This document shows, piece after piece, positions 54,206-63,929 of a stretch of 64,000 bases of DNA. The position numbers were made by a program, and so were the translations under genes. Below the pieces are notes generated by a model, which saw only the letters and a program-made list of their open reading frames with translations, had not been told where the DNA came from and made no database searches. Position 1 is the first letter of the stretch, and every line of letters begins with the position of its first letter. Source of the stretch: Cupriavidus pauculus (GTDB taxonomy: Bacteria; Pseudomonadota; Gammaproteobacteria; Burkholderiales; Burkholderiaceae); NCBI RefSeq assembly GCF_022179805.1, contig NZ_BPUO01000002.1:62001-126000 (forward strand), given 5' to 3'.

Positions 54206-55405
54206 TTAGCCAAGCGCTTCGGAGCGGCGCGGCGCATACGTTTCCCAGCGGTTGCAGCCGGGGCACTGCCAATAGAACAAGCGGGCGCGGAAGCCGCATT
54301 CGCGACAGGTGTAGCGCGCCAGGTTGCGGGTGCGAAGTTGCAGCAGATCGCGGATCGCGGCGGTTTCCTGCGACTTGTCGTCGGGGGCGGTTTCCGTGCC
54401 GGCCGGCGCTTGCGCCTGGCCTTCGGCCGCCTGCGCCTCGAAATACCGGGTCAGTGCCAGCAGCGTCGGCTGACGGCGCAGTTGCTCACGCATCAGCCTC
54501 GTGGCGGCCTCCGGCCCGTTCACTTCCAGTTCTGTACGATAGGCGGTATCGAGCAATTCCGGCGCCAATTTGCCCTTGAGCAATTCGTGCAGCCATTGCA
54601 GCGCCTTGCCCTGCTCGCCAAGCGTCGCATAGGCCTTGACCACGCGGTCCGCCACCAGCGGCAGGTAGGCGGCGTCCTGGCTTTCGATACCGAGCCAGTG
54701 TTGCAGCGCGCCCGGCAGATCGGCGGCCGCCGCGGCCACGTCGCCCAGCAGGATCGGCGCGCGCACGTTGGCCGGGTTTTCTTCCCGCGCCCGGCGCAGC
54801 CATTCGATCGCTTCCTCGGGCTTCTTCTTTTGCAGCGCATCCTGGGCCAGTTCGCAGCAGAACTGGGCGATCTGCACGCGATAGTCCTTCTGGTCCAGCG
54901 TCTGCAATTCACGCGCGGCGTCGATGGCCTTCGACCACTCCTTCTCGACTTCGTACAGTTCCAGCAGCACGCGCTTGGCCGACGCCGCGTAGGGACCGGA
55001 CATCAGCCGGCGCAGCGACTCTTCCGCGCGGTCCAGCAGACCCGCGCGCAGGAAGTCCTGGCCCAGTTCGTAGAGTGCGTGCTCACGTTCCGGATCTGGA
55101 ATGTCGGGGCGGGTTGCCAGGTTCTGGTGCACGCGGATCGCGCGCTCGGTTTCGCCACGGCGGCGGAACAACGCGCCCAGCGCGAAATGCAGCTCGGTGG
55201 TTTCGGGGTCCAGGCGTGCCACCTCGACAAAGGCGTCGATAGCCTTGTCGGGTTGCTCGTTGAGCAGGAAATTGAGGCCCTTGAAATAGGAGCGCGGCAA
55301 TGCGCCCTGTTCGCTCATCAGCTGGCGCAGGTCAAAGCGCGCCGCCATCCAGCCAAGGCCAAAGACAAGTGGCAGCGCCAGCAGCCACCAGGTTTCAAAC
55401 ATCAT
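54206..55405 (-). CDS. lapB: Lipopolysaccharide assembly protein B
   Basis: LapB (YciM) is an inner-membrane-anchored TPR protein that coordinates LPS synthesis and directs FtsH to degrade LpxC. The 399 residues comprise an N-terminal anchor helix (WWLLALPLVFGLGWMAARFD), several TPR repeats (for example TELHFALGALFRRRGETERA), and a C-terminal rubredoxin-type zinc domain with CRECGF and CPGCNRWETY. It follows lapA by 3 nt. Confidence 0.95.
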   Translation of the reverse strand: MMFETWWLLALPLVFGLGWMAARFDLRQLMSEQGALPRSYFKGLNFLLNEQPDKAIDAFVEVARLDPETTELHFALGALFRRRGETERAIRVHQNLATRPDIPDPEREHALYELGQDFLRAGLLDRAEESLRRLMSGPYAASAKRVLLELYEVEKEWSKAIDAARELQTLDQKDYRVQIAQFCCELAQDALQKKKPEEAIEWLRRAREENPANVRAPILLGDVAAAAADLPGALQHWLGIESQDAAYLPLVADRVVKAYATLGEQGKALQWLHELLKGKLAPELLDTAYRTELEVNGPEAATRLMREQLRRQPTLLALTRYFEAQAAEGQAQAPAGTETAPDDKSQETAAIRDLLQLRTRNLARYTCRECGFRARLFYWQCPGCNRWETYAPRRSEALG

Positions 55406-55408
55406 GGG

Positions 55409-55732
55409 TCAGACTTTCGGACCGACTACGTTATAAGGTACGCCCGGCTTGGCCTCGGGCGGCACGGTATCCACCGTCGTCGCCGTACGCGCCTCGCCAA
55501 GCGCGCGGCGCAGGCGCGCCGCTTCCATGCGTTGCCGCATCAGCCCCGGCGCCACCGCAGCCAATGCGGCCACGATACCCAGCCCGAAGGCCGCCAGCAG
55601 TATCAGGATCAGCGGGGCATGCCAGACGGCGCCAAAGAAGAGCTGCAGGTCGGCATCGCCGGTATTGCGCAGCGCCAGCACGAACAACAGCACGAACAGG
55701 ACGATGCGGAAGATCCAGGTGACGAGTTTCAT
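55409..55732 (-). CDS. lapA: Lipopolysaccharide assembly protein A
   Basis: 107-aa LapA-domain (DUF1049) protein with two membrane helices (residues 6-22 and about 40-62) and a helical cytoplasmic tail RQRMEAARLRRALGEA. Partner of LapB in control of LPS synthesis. ATG at 55732; ten upstream residues rejected. Confidence 0.9.
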   Translation of the reverse strand: MKLVTWIFRIVLFVLLFVLALRNTGDADLQLFFGAVWHAPLILILLAAFGLGIVAALAAVAPGLMRQRMEAARLRRALGEARTATTVDTVPPEAKPGVPYNVVGPKV

Positions 55733-55914
55733 GCGGTGGATGCCATCGGAACGTGAGTGCACAACCGGTCACGCAATTGCGTTCGGGCGCACCCGGCCAA
55801 AGATTCCCGGCATTGTAGCGGAATCACTTCTTCGAAACGGTAACGATTGGTCGCACGGCGATGCGCGCGCCGGTATGTGCCAGTAACGCGCCCCATCATC
55901 GGCCATGCACAAAC

Positions 55915-55940
55915 AAAAAGCGCTCCCGGGGGAGCGCTTT
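55915..55940 (-). terminator. Terminator after ihfB
   Basis: AAAGCGCTCCC pairs with GGGAGCGCTTT (55917-55927/55930-55940); the minus strand ends in TTTTTG. It lies 34 nt after the ihfB stop, separating it from lapA. Confidence 0.9.
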
Positions 55941-55973
55941 CCAAAACTGACTTGCCAGTAAGGCAGACAAGCA

Positions 55974-56396
55974 TCAGGAACGAACCAGATTGAGCTGGCC
56001 ATCCTCATGCAAGCCGGCCGATGCCGCTTGTTGCGAGGGTTGCGACGAAACCAGTGACTGCCCGGATTTGCCGTGCGGCGCCTGACCATTGACGGTCGCG
56101 ACACCACTTGGCGTTGCCGGGCGATCCACCCGTTCCCGCAACTCCTTGCCCGCCTTGAAATGTGGCACCCGCTTTTCGGGCACCAGCACTCGTTCGCCGG
56201 ACTTGGGGTTGCGGCCCACGCGAGGCGGCCGCCGGTTCAGACCGAAGCTGCCAAAACCGCGAATCTCGATGCGATGGCCATCGGCCAGCGCTTCGGACAT
56301 CGCGTCGAGAATCGTTTTCACCGAGATGTCCGCATCCCGCAGCAGCAACTGCGGAAAGCGGGCAGCCAGTTTTTCGACGAGCTCGGACTTGGTCAT
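55974..56396 (-). CDS. ihfB: Integration host factor beta subunit with extended tail
   Basis: Sequence-specific DNA-bending protein (with IhfA). The first 93 residues are typical: [20 protein letters not shown], then [20 protein letters not shown] and [21 protein letters not shown] further tail of about 47 residues, rich in Ser, Gln, Gly and Ala, extends beyond the usual 94-105 aa. Downstream of rpsA by 30 nt, the common rpsA-ihfB pair. Confidence 0.95.
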   Translation of the reverse strand: MTKSELVEKLAARFPQLLLRDADISVKTILDAMSEALADGHRIEIRGFGSFGLNRRPPRVGRNPKSGERVLVPEKRVPHFKAGKELRERVDRPATPSGVATVNGQAPHGKSGQSLVSSQPSQQAASAGLHEDGQLNLVRS

Positions 56397-56426
56397 GGGC
56401 GGTCTCGGCCGAAGCGGCGCTCTGGA

Positions 56427-58121
56427 TTACTGGTTGTCCTGGCCCAGCTTGGCCTTCAGCAGCGCGCCCAGGTTGGTCGTGCCAGCCGTGCCGGTGTCAG
56501 CCGAGAACTTCTGCATCGCTTCTTGCTGCTCTGCGGAATCCTTGGCCTTGATCGACAGGTTGATGTTGCGCGACTTGCGGTCGACGTTCACCACCAGGGC
56601 GGTGATCTGCTCGCCTTCCTTCAGCACGTTGCGGGCATCTTCCACGCGGTCAGCGGAGATTTCCGAAGCGCGCAGGTAGCCTTCAACGTCGTCAGCCAGT
56701 TGAACAACGGCGCCCTTGGCGTCAACGGCCTTGATCGTGCCGTTCACCAGCGAACCCTTGTCGTTGGCCGAGATGAAGTTGTTGAACGGATCGCCCGACA
56801 GTTGCTTGATGCCCAGCGAGATGCGTTCCTTGTCGACGTCGATGCCCAGGACGACAGCTTCCACTTCGTCGCCCTTCTTGTACTTGCGCACGGCTTCTTC
56901 GCCCGTCTCTTGCCACGACAGGTCCGACAGGTGCACCAGGCCGTCGATGCCGCCAGGCAGACCGATGAACACGCCGAAGTCGGTGATCGACTTGATCTGG
57001 CCCGTCAGCTTGTCGCCCTTCTTGTGGTTGCGGCTGAAATCGTCCCACGGATTGGCCTTGCACTGCTTCATGCCCAGGCTGATACGACGCTTGTCTTCGT
57101 CGATATCCAGAACCATGACTTCCACTTCGTCGCCCAGCTGGACAACCTTCGACGGGGCCACGTTCTTGTTGGTCCAGTCCATTTCGGACACGTGCACCAG
57201 ACCTTCGATACCGGCTTCGATTTCCACGAATGCGCCGTAGTCGGTCAGGTTGGTCACCTTGCCGAACAGACGCGTGCCTTGCGGGTAGCGGCGCGAGATG
57301 CCCACCCACGGATCTTCGCCCAGTTGCTTCACGCCCAGCGAGACGCGGTTCTTTTCCTGGTCGAACTTCAGGATCTTGGCGGTGATTTCCTGGCCAACCG
57401 ACAGCACTTCGCTCGGGTGACGGACACGGCGCCATGCCAGGTCGGTGATGTGCAGCAGGCCGTCGATACCACCCAGGTCCACAAACGCGCCGTAGTCGGT
57501 GATGTTCTTGACGATACCGTTGACGATCGCGCCTTCCTTCAGCGTTTCCATCAGCTTCTGACGCTCTTCGCCCAGCGTGGCTTCCACCACGGCGCGACGC
57601 GACAGCACGACGTTGTTACGCTTGCGGTCGAGCTTGATGACCTTGAATTCGAGGGTCTTGCCTTCGTACGGCGTGGTGTCCTTGATCGGACGCACGTCGA
57701 CGAGCGAACCGGGCAGGAAGGCACGGATGCCGTTGACCATGACGGTCAGGCCGCCCTTGACCTTGCCGGTCACGGTACCCGAGATGATTTCGCCGTCTTC
57801 CAGCGCCTTCTCGAGGTTCAGCCACGATGCCAGGCGCTTGGCCTTGTCGCGGGAGAGGATGGTGTCGCCATAGCCGTTCTCGAGCGCGTCGATGGCCACG
57901 GACACGTAGTCGCCGGCCTGCACTTCGAGTTCGCCCTGGTCGTTCAGGAACTCCTCCACCGGCACGAATGCCTCGGACTTGAGGCCGGCGTTGACGACCA
58001 CGAAATTGTGGTCGATGCGCACGACTTCAGCGGAAATCACTTCGCCAGCCTTCATATTGGAGCGGGCGATCGATTCCTCGAACAGTGCGGCAAAGGATTC
58101 GTTAGTTTGCAGGTCGGACAT
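56427..58121 (-). CDS. rpsA: 30S ribosomal protein S1
   Basis: Binds mRNA and helps its unfolding on the 30S subunit. 564 aa with six S1 (OB-fold) repeats; typical segments are [40 protein letters not shown] and [20 protein letters not shown]. The ATG at 58121 ([16 protein letters not shown]) is the conserved start; the 55 upstream codons in frame are not coding. Downstream of cmk by 143 nt. Confidence 0.97.
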   Translation of the reverse strand: MSDLQTNESFAALFEESIARSNMKAGEVISAEVVRIDHNFVVVNAGLKSEAFVPVEEFLNDQGELEVQAGDYVSVAIDALENGYGDTILSRDKAKRLASWLNLEKALEDGEIISGTVTGKVKGGLTVMVNGIRAFLPGSLVDVRPIKDTTPYEGKTLEFKVIKLDRKRNNVVLSRRAVVEATLGEERQKLMETLKEGAIVNGIVKNITDYGAFVDLGGIDGLLHITDLAWRRVRHPSEVLSVGQEITAKILKFDQEKNRVSLGVKQLGEDPWVGISRRYPQGTRLFGKVTNLTDYGAFVEIEAGIEGLVHVSEMDWTNKNVAPSKVVQLGDEVEVMVLDIDEDKRRISLGMKQCKANPWDDFSRNHKKGDKLTGQIKSITDFGVFIGLPGGIDGLVHLSDLSWQETGEEAVRKYKKGDEVEAVVLGIDVDKERISLGIKQLSGDPFNNFISANDKGSLVNGTIKAVDAKGAVVQLADDVEGYLRASEISADRVEDARNVLKEGEQITALVVNVDRKSRNINLSIKAKDSAEQQEAMQKFSADTGTAGTTNLGALLKAKLGQDNQ

Positions 58122-58264
58122 AAACGTAGGTTTGCAATCCGCAGTACGTAGGCCGGCACGGTTATCGCGCTCAGTCTGCCTTGACGCAGCGGGGTCAGGT
58201 TGATCACCTGTACCGGACGGGTTGTGTTCCGGCACAGGCCCAGGTCGGCGCCTCGTGGTTTTAA

Positions 58265-58924
58265 TCACCGCACAGCGGCGAACCACTCCAGCACCTGCGC
58301 CACCGCCTCGTCCACCGTCATTTCAGAGGTGTCCAGGCGTTGCGCGTCTTCAGCGGGACGCAGGGGCGCGGCGGTACGGGAGCGATCCCGCGCGTCGCGC
58401 GCCTCGAGGTCACGCAAAAGGTCTTCGATATTAGCAGAAATTCCCTTATCAATCAATTGTTTATAGCGTCTGCGAGCGCGTGCCTCGACGCTCGCGGTCA
58501 GGAACACCTTGAGACGGGCCTCCGGAAAGATCACGGTGCCCATGTCGCGGCCGTCCGCCACCAGCCCCGGGAGTTTGCGAAACCCCCGCTGAAGTGCTGT
58601 CAGGGCATCACGAACGGGCTGGTGCACGGCCAGTGCCGAGGCCCGGTTGCCGATGGCTTCCTGGCGGATCGTCTGGCTGACCTCTTCCCCTTCCAGCCAG
58701 ACCCGGTCCGGGCCGAACTTCACATCGAGGCGCAGGGCAATCTTTGCAAGGGTATCGACGTCGCCGACATCCACGCCGGCACGGTCGCTGGCCAGCGCCA
58801 CCAACCGGTAGAGCGCGCCGCTGTCGAGCAGATGGAATCCGAGTGCATCGGCCACCTTGTGGGCTACCGTGCCTTTGCCGGACGCGGTTGGTCCATCTAT
58901 GGTGATGACGTCGATGATAGTCAT
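58265..58924 (-). CDS. cmk: Cytidylate kinase
   Basis: Phosphorylates CMP and dCMP. The 219-aa P-loop kinase has [20 protein letters not shown] at its start, [24 protein letters not shown] and [14 protein letters not shown]. Upstream of rpsA, as in many proteobacteria. Separated from aroA by the opposite-strand DUF2061 gene, so it needs its own promoter in 58925-59071. Confidence 0.96.
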   Translation of the reverse strand: MTIIDVITIDGPTASGKGTVAHKVADALGFHLLDSGALYRLVALASDRAGVDVGDVDTLAKIALRLDVKFGPDRVWLEGEEVSQTIRQEAIGNRASALAVHQPVRDALTALQRGFRKLPGLVADGRDMGTVIFPEARLKVFLTASVEARARRRYKQLIDKGISANIEDLLRDLEARDARDRSRTAAPLRPAEDAQRLDTSEMTVDEAVAQVLEWFAAVR

Positions 58925-58990
58925 TCTTAATTAATTAGTTTGAAACTATTGATTTCCGACCGTAATTGTGAGTCGTTATCATTCGAACCA

Positions 58991-59041
58991 TGGTTGCGCG
59001 GCGGCGGCGCTGCCGATCCCACAAAAGACGCTGCGCAACCA
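58991..59041. repeat. Inverted repeat in the DUF2061 gene leader
   Basis: TGGTTGCGC (58991-58999) and GCGCAACCA (59033-59041) are perfect 9-bp arms separated by 33 nt that contain a smaller GGC/GCC stem. It lies between the divergent cmk and DUF2061 genes, 30 nt before the latter. Confidence 0.55.
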
Positions 59042-59071
59042 TTCTGTTATGTAGACGCGAGGCAAACCATC

Positions 59072-59299
59072 ATGGCCAAAACCCTGACCTTCGGCATCAT
59101 GCACCTGGGCATCGCTTTCAGCGTGACCTATGCGCTGACCGGCAGCCTGGCCATCAGCGGAGCCATTACGTTCATCGAACCGGCAGTGAACACCGTGGCC
59201 CACTACTTCTTCGACAAGTACTGGGAGCGCCGCGAACGCCGCACCAGCGGCGCGGCAAAGTCCGAAACGCCAGCGGCGCGTCGCCTGGCCGCCGCCTGA
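59072..59299 (+). CDS. DUF2061 small membrane protein
   Basis: 75-aa protein with two hydrophobic helices (about residues 5-22 and 24-38) and the DUF2061 signature FIEPAVNTVAHYFFDKYWE, followed by an Arg/Ala-rich tail. Function unknown; sometimes found with tRNA or sulfur genes. ATG at 59072 inside an otherwise open frame from 58940. It interrupts the minus-strand order aroA-cmk. Confidence 0.8.
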   Translation: MAKTLTFGIMHLGIAFSVTYALTGSLAISGAITFIEPAVNTVAHYFFDKYWERRERRTSGAAKSETPAARRLAAA

Positions 59300-59326
59300 C
59301 ACCTGCCATTGAACCGGAGTCGGCGC

Positions 59327-60640
59327 TTACCGCGCTACCCCGGCAAACACCGAGAAATACTCCGGGAACGTCTTGGCCACGCAGCCCGGATCATTGATCC
59401 GCACCGGCAACGGGCCAAATGCGGCCAATGAGAAACACATGGCCATCCGGTGATCATCATAGGTGCCGATGCCATCCGCCGGGGTTTGCCACGCCGCCTC
59501 CGATACCGGCGGCGTCACCTTCAGATAGTCCGCGCCCTCTTCCACCGTCGCACCCAGCTTGCGCAGTTCCGTCGCCATGGCGGCGATGCGGTCGGTTTCC
59601 TTGACTCGCCAGCTCGCGATATTGGTCAGCGTGGTCGTGCCCTCGGCAAACAGCGCGGCCACGGCCAGCGTCATCGCGGCGTCGGGAATATGGTTGCAGT
59701 CAAGTTCGATGCCGTTCAAGCGGCCGTCGTCGCGCTCGGTGCCCCGCACCTCGACCCAGTTGTCGCCGGCCATCACGTTGGCACCCATGCGGTTCAACGC
59801 ATCGGCAAACCGCACGTCTCCCTGGATGCTCGACAGTCCCACGCCTTCCACCCGCACCGGCCCGCCACCAATGGCGCCGGCTGCAAGAAAATACGATGCC
59901 GTCGAGGCGTCGCCTTCAACGTAGATCTCGCCCGGCGAGCGGTACTGCGCGCCGGCCGGCAGGATGAAGCGTTCCCAGCCCTGGCGTTCCACCTCGATGC
60001 CGAAGCGCGCCAGCAGGTTCAGCGTGATTTCGATATACGGCTTCGAGATCAACTCGCCAATCACTTCGATCTCGATGCGGCCCGACGGCGCTTGCGCCAT
60101 CGGCAGCGTCATCAGCAACGCCGTGAGGAACTGGCTCGACACGTCGCCGCGCACGCGGATCGGCGCATCGATGCGGATCTGTGCCGGGTTGATCTGCAGC
60201 GGCGGATAGCCCGGCGTACCCAGGTATTCGATCGCGGCGCCCACCTGCACCAGGCCATCGACCAGATCGCCGATCGGCCGTTCATGCATACGCGGCACAC
60301 CGCTGACCTTGTAGGCACCACCCTGCAGCGCCAGCGCCGCCGTCAGCGGCCGAATCGCCGTGCCGGCGTTGCCCATGAACAGGTCCGCCGACTTGTTCGG
60401 GAAATTGCCGCCCACGCCGGTGACGATGCAATCGCCGCCGTCACGGCGCCAGGTCACGCCCAGCACCTTCAGCGCTTCGAGCATGACGCGCGTATCGTCG
60501 GAATCGAGCAGATCGCGCACGCGCGTTTCGCCGGTGGCCAGCGCGGACAACAGCAGCACGCGGTTGGAGATGCTTTTCGAGCCGGGCAGGCGCACCGTGC
60601 CCGATGCGCGGGTCAGGGGGCCGAGGGTCAGATGTTCCAT
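59327..60640 (-). CDS. aroA: 3-phosphoshikimate 1-carboxyvinyltransferase (EPSP synthase)
   Basis: Joins shikimate 3-phosphate and PEP in the shikimate pathway. The 437-aa protein has [20 protein letters not shown], the [22 protein letters not shown]-site motif and [15 protein letters not shown], and near the end [17 protein letters not shown]. It is the last gene of pheA-hisC-tyrA-aroA, 51 nt after tyrA. Confidence 0.97.
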   Translation of the reverse strand: MEHLTLGPLTRASGTVRLPGSKSISNRVLLLSALATGETRVRDLLDSDDTRVMLEALKVLGVTWRRDGGDCIVTGVGGNFPNKSADLFMGNAGTAIRPLTAALALQGGAYKVSGVPRMHERPIGDLVDGLVQVGAAIEYLGTPGYPPLQINPAQIRIDAPIRVRGDVSSQFLTALLMTLPMAQAPSGRIEIEVIGELISKPYIEITLNLLARFGIEVERQGWERFILPAGAQYRSPGEIYVEGDASTASYFLAAGAIGGGPVRVEGVGLSSIQGDVRFADALNRMGANVMAGDNWVEVRGTERDDGRLNGIELDCNHIPDAAMTLAVAALFAEGTTTLTNIASWRVKETDRIAAMATELRKLGATVEEGADYLKVTPPVSEAAWQTPADGIGTYDDHRMAMCFSLAAFGPLPVRINDPGCVAKTFPEYFSVFAGVAR

Positions 60641-60691
60641 GGTCTATGCAGCGTCAGTGCAGCGCCCTGCCGAAGCCCGGGCGCCACGACT

Positions 60692-61615
60692 TCAGGGTTC
60701 TACGTTATGGGCGGAGGCGCGGGCCGCGCCCCACTTGAGGCGCGTATCGCTGGCGCGCGCGAACACGCGTTCCAGCGCGGCACCGTCACCGACCTTGATC
60801 TGCGCCTTCAGATGGCCGAGCACAGCTTCATACGTGCTGATCTCGCGTAGCAGCGCTTCCTTGTTGGCGATACAGATATCGCGCCACATCTCGGGGGACG
60901 ACCCGGCAATCCGCGTGAAATCGCGAAAGCCGCCGCCCGCAAAATCGAGCTTCAGCGCTGCGTCCTCGGCATTGGCCACCTGTGCGACCAGCGCGTACGA
61001 GAGCACATGCGGCAGATGGCTGACCGACGCGAACACGGCATCGTGCTGCACGGCCGACATGACGTGCACATTGGCCCCGGCCGATTCCCACATGGCCCGC
61101 ACCGCCGCCACATCAGCGCGGCTGTTTTCCTGAAGCGGACACATCACCACCTTCTTGTCCAGGTACAGGTCGTTCAGCGCGGCTTCCACGCCGTGGAGCT
61201 CGCGTCCGGCAATCGGGTGCGCGGGCACGAATTGCGCCACCTTGTCGCCGAGCGCGGTCTTGGCGGCCATGATCACGTCGGATTTGGTGCTGCCGGCGTC
61301 GGTCACGATCGTGCCGGGCTGCAGATGCGGCTCCAACGCGTGCAGCAACGCAAAGTTCTGCGCCACCGGCGCGCACAGCACGATCAGGCTGGCACCTTGC
61401 GCGGCATCGGCCACCGATTCGGCGATTTCGTCGATCACGCCCAGCGACTTCGCCTTTTCCAGCGACGCCTTCGAACGGCCCACGCCCACCACGGTACCGA
61501 CCACGCCGGCACGCTTGAGCGACAACGCCAGCGATCCGCCAATCAGGCCGACGCCGACAATCACAACACGGGAAAAATGCAGGGCGCTCACGGTTTCAGC
61601 TTGTTCTGGATTCAC
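60692..61615 (-). CDS. tyrA: Prephenate dehydrogenase
   Basis: NAD(P)-dependent oxidative decarboxylation of prephenate to hydroxyphenylpyruvate for tyrosine. The nucleotide-binding VIVGVGLIGGSLALSLKRAG is near the N-terminus, with DAGSTKSDV, HPIAGRELHGVEAA and SHLPHVLSYALV. The GTG at 61615 overlaps the hisC stop (GTGA) and gives 307 aa; a GTG at 61591 gives 299. The Ala/Asn tail is short; no ACT domain. Confidence 0.92.
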   Translation of the reverse strand: MNPEQAETVSALHFSRVVIVGVGLIGGSLALSLKRAGVVGTVVGVGRSKASLEKAKSLGVIDEIAESVADAAQGASLIVLCAPVAQNFALLHALEPHLQPGTIVTDAGSTKSDVIMAAKTALGDKVAQFVPAHPIAGRELHGVEAALNDLYLDKKVVMCPLQENSRADVAAVRAMWESAGANVHVMSAVQHDAVFASVSHLPHVLSYALVAQVANAEDAALKLDFAGGGFRDFTRIAGSSPEMWRDICIANKEALLREISTYEAVLGHLKAQIKVGDGAALERVFARASDTRLKWGAARASAHNVEP

Positions 61616-62763
61616 TTCAATGCCTGCTCGAGGGCCGCGATGCATGCCGCGTTCTCTTCGGGCAGACCAATGGTGATGCGCAGCCACTGGGGCAAACCAT
61701 AGTTCGCCACCGGGCGCACGATCACCCCTTGCTTGAGCATCGCCAGGTTCACGCGGGCACCCGCACCGTCGTCGGTGCCCACACGGACCATGACGAAGTT
61801 GCCGGACGACTTCACGTACTCCAGGCCCATGCGCTCGAACGCCGCCACCAGTTGCGCCTTGCCGGCGCGATTGAGTTCGGCGCTGCGCTGCAGGAACGTA
61901 GCATCGCCCAGCGCCGCCACAGCGGCCGCCTGGGCGAGGCTGTTGACGTTGAACGGCTGCCGCACGCGGTTCAGCAGGTCGGTCAACTGCGGCTGTGCCA
62001 CGCCATAACCGACGCGCAGGCCCGCCAGGCCATAGGCCTTCGAGAACGTGCGCGACACCATCAGGTTCGGATACTTGCGCACCCAGCCAGTGGACTCGTA
62101 CTGCTGGTCGGCGTCGAGGTATTCGTTGTACGCCTCGTCGAGCACCACCACCACGTGCGGCGGCACCTTGGCCAGGAACGCCTCGATCTCGGCGGCAGTC
62201 ACGAAGGTGCCCGTCGGATTGTTCGGATTGGCGACAAAGACAAGCTTGGTGTCCGGGGCAATCGCCGCCGCCATCGCGTCGAGGTCATGGCCATACTGGC
62301 GCGACTTGACCTCGATGGCGCGCGCGCCCACTTCCTGCGTGGCCAGCGCGTAGACCGCGAACGAGTACTCGGCATAGACGATCGACTCGCCCGCGCGCAC
62401 CAGCGCATGCGCTGCCAGTTCCAGGATGTCGTTACTGCCGTTGCCCAGCGTCAGCCATTCGGCCGGCACATCGTACTTTTCCGAAAGCCGTGCCTTCAGC
62501 TCGAAGCCGTTGCTGTCCGGATAACGCCCCAGGTCTTCCGTCGCGGCGGCAATCGCCGCCTTGGCCGATGCCGGCATGCCAAGCGGATTCTCGTTCGAGG
62601 CCAGCTTGACGATGCGGGCTTCGTCGAGCCCGAACTCGCGCGCCACCTCGGCAATCGGCTTGCCGGCGATGTAGGGCGATATCTTGCGCACATAGGTCGG
62701 CCCGAAATATTCCGCGGCATTCCCCGCAGCCGCATTCGCAGCCAGCTTGTTCTGATCAACCAT
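61612..62763 (-). CDS. hisC: Histidinol-phosphate/aromatic aminotransferase
   Basis: PLP aminotransferase of the HisC family, 383 aa, with KLASNENPLGMPASAK, LTLGNGSNDILELAAHALV, PNNPTGTFV and the PLP-lysine motif SRTFSKAYGLAGLRVGYG. Its place between pheA and tyrA suggests a role in phenylalanine/tyrosine transamination as well as, or instead of, histidine synthesis. Starts 20 nt after pheA; overlaps tyrA by 4 nt. Confidence 0.93.
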   Translation of the reverse strand: MVDQNKLAANAAAGNAAEYFGPTYVRKISPYIAGKPIAEVAREFGLDEARIVKLASNENPLGMPASAKAAIAAATEDLGRYPDSNGFELKARLSEKYDVPAEWLTLGNGSNDILELAAHALVRAGESIVYAEYSFAVYALATQEVGARAIEVKSRQYGHDLDAMAAAIAPDTKLVFVANPNNPTGTFVTAAEIEAFLAKVPPHVVVVLDEAYNEYLDADQQYESTGWVRKYPNLMVSRTFSKAYGLAGLRVGYGVAQPQLTDLLNRVRQPFNVNSLAQAAAVAALGDATFLQRSAELNRAGKAQLVAAFERMGLEYVKSSGNFVMVRVGTDDGAGARVNLAMLKQGVIVRPVANYGLPQWLRITIGLPEENAACIAALEQALK

Positions 62764-62783
62764 GCCTGCCTCCTGGCTGCGTG

Positions 62784-63929
62784 TTACTTGCTCGACGGAT
62801 AGGACCCGAGCACTTTTAGGTACGCGGCGTTGGCACGCAGCGTGCCGATGGCCTTCGCCACCGCAGGCTCATGCTGATGGCCTTCCACGTCGACGTAGAA
62901 GTAGTACTCCCACGCGCCGCTGCGCGCGGGACGCGATTCGAAGCGGCACATCGAGACACCGTTCTCGGCAAGCGGAGCCAGCAACTGGTACACCGCACCG
63001 GCTTTGTTCGGCACCGACAGGATCATCGACGTCTGGTCGCTGCCCGACGGCTCGGTCTCGTAGCGGCCAATCACGGCAAAGCGCGTGCGGTTGTGCGGAT
63101 CGTCCTGGATATGCGAGCGGATGATGTGCAGGTGATAGCGATTGGCGGCCGTCTCGCCCGCGATTGCGGCGACGGTCGGGTCTTCGCTGGCCATGCGCGC
63201 CGCCTCGGCATTGCTCGACACGGCCTGGCGCTCCAGGTGCGGATAGTTCGCGGTGAGCCAGTGCTGGCACTGTGCCAGCGCCTGCGCGTGCGCGCGCACC
63301 ACGGTCACACCCTTCATGTCCGGCGCCGACGCCATCAGGTTGTGATGCACCTTCAGTGCGATCTCGCCGCTGATCTTCAGCGACGTCTGCAGGAACAGGT
63401 CGAGCGTGCGCGACACCGCGCCCTCGGTCGAATTTTCGACCGGCACCACGCCGTACTCCACCGTGCCCGCTTCCACCGCACGAAACACTTCGTCGATGCT
63501 CGTGCACGGCACTCCCGACACTTCATGGCCGAAGTGCGCGTACAGCGCCTGCTCCGAGAACGTGCCGGCCGGCCCGAGGAATGCGATTTCCAGCGGCTTT
63601 TCCAGGCCACGGCAGGCGGACATCACCTCGCGCCAGATCGACGCCACGCTCTCGTCCAGCAGCGGACCCGGATTGGCGCCCTGCACCTTGCGGATCACCT
63701 GCAATTCGCGCTCGGGTCTGAACACCGGCGCGCCGTACTTCTTCTTGACCTCGCCCACGTCAAGCGCCAACTGCGCGCGACGGTTCAGCAGGGCCAGCAG
63801 TTCGCGGTCAACCGTGTCGATCTGGTTGCGCAGCGGCGCCAGGTCGGCGGACAGCGCCTGCTCCTGGGGGCTCGGTGCCGCATTGTCATTGCCGGGGGCT
63901 GCCACCCCAGGCTTGTCTTGCTGTGTCAT
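62784..63929 (-). CDS. pheA: Bifunctional chorismate mutase/prephenate dehydratase
   Basis: P-protein of phenylalanine synthesis, 381 aa. An N-terminal lead of about 28 residues precedes the AroQ chorismate mutase domain (LAPLRNQIDTVDRELLALLN, then VKKKYGAPVFRPERE), then prephenate dehydratase (AFLGPAGTFSEQALYAHFG, catalytic TRFAVIG) and an ACT domain (VPNKAGAVYQLLAPLAENGV, ESRPAR) for feedback by phenylalanine. First of pheA-hisC-tyrA-aroA in this window. Confidence 0.96.
   Translation of the reverse strand: MTQQDKPGVAAPGNDNAAPSPQEQALSADLAPLRNQIDTVDRELLALLNRRAQLALDVGEVKKKYGAPVFRPERELQVIRKVQGANPGPLLDESVASIWREVMSACRGLEKPLEIAFLGPAGTFSEQALYAHFGHEVSGVPCTSIDEVFRAVEAGTVEYGVVPVENSTEGAVSRTLDLFLQTSLKISGEIALKVHHNLMASAPDMKGVTVVRAHAQALAQCQHWLTANYPHLERQAVSSNAEAARMASEDPTVAAIAGETAANRYHLHIIRSHIQDDPHNRTRFAVIGRYETEPSGSDQTSMILSVPNKAGAVYQLLAPLAENGVSMCRFESRPARSGAWEYYFYVDVEGHQHEPAVAKAIGTLRANAAYLKVLGSYPSSK

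Noticed and set aside
56073..58151. 692-codon plus-strand open frame
   Set aside because: Antisense to rpsA and ihfB; repeats only mirror the S1 repeats.
58960..58984. Fur-box-like GTCGTTATCATT
   Set aside because: Only a short one-sided match to the Fur consensus and no iron gene beside it.
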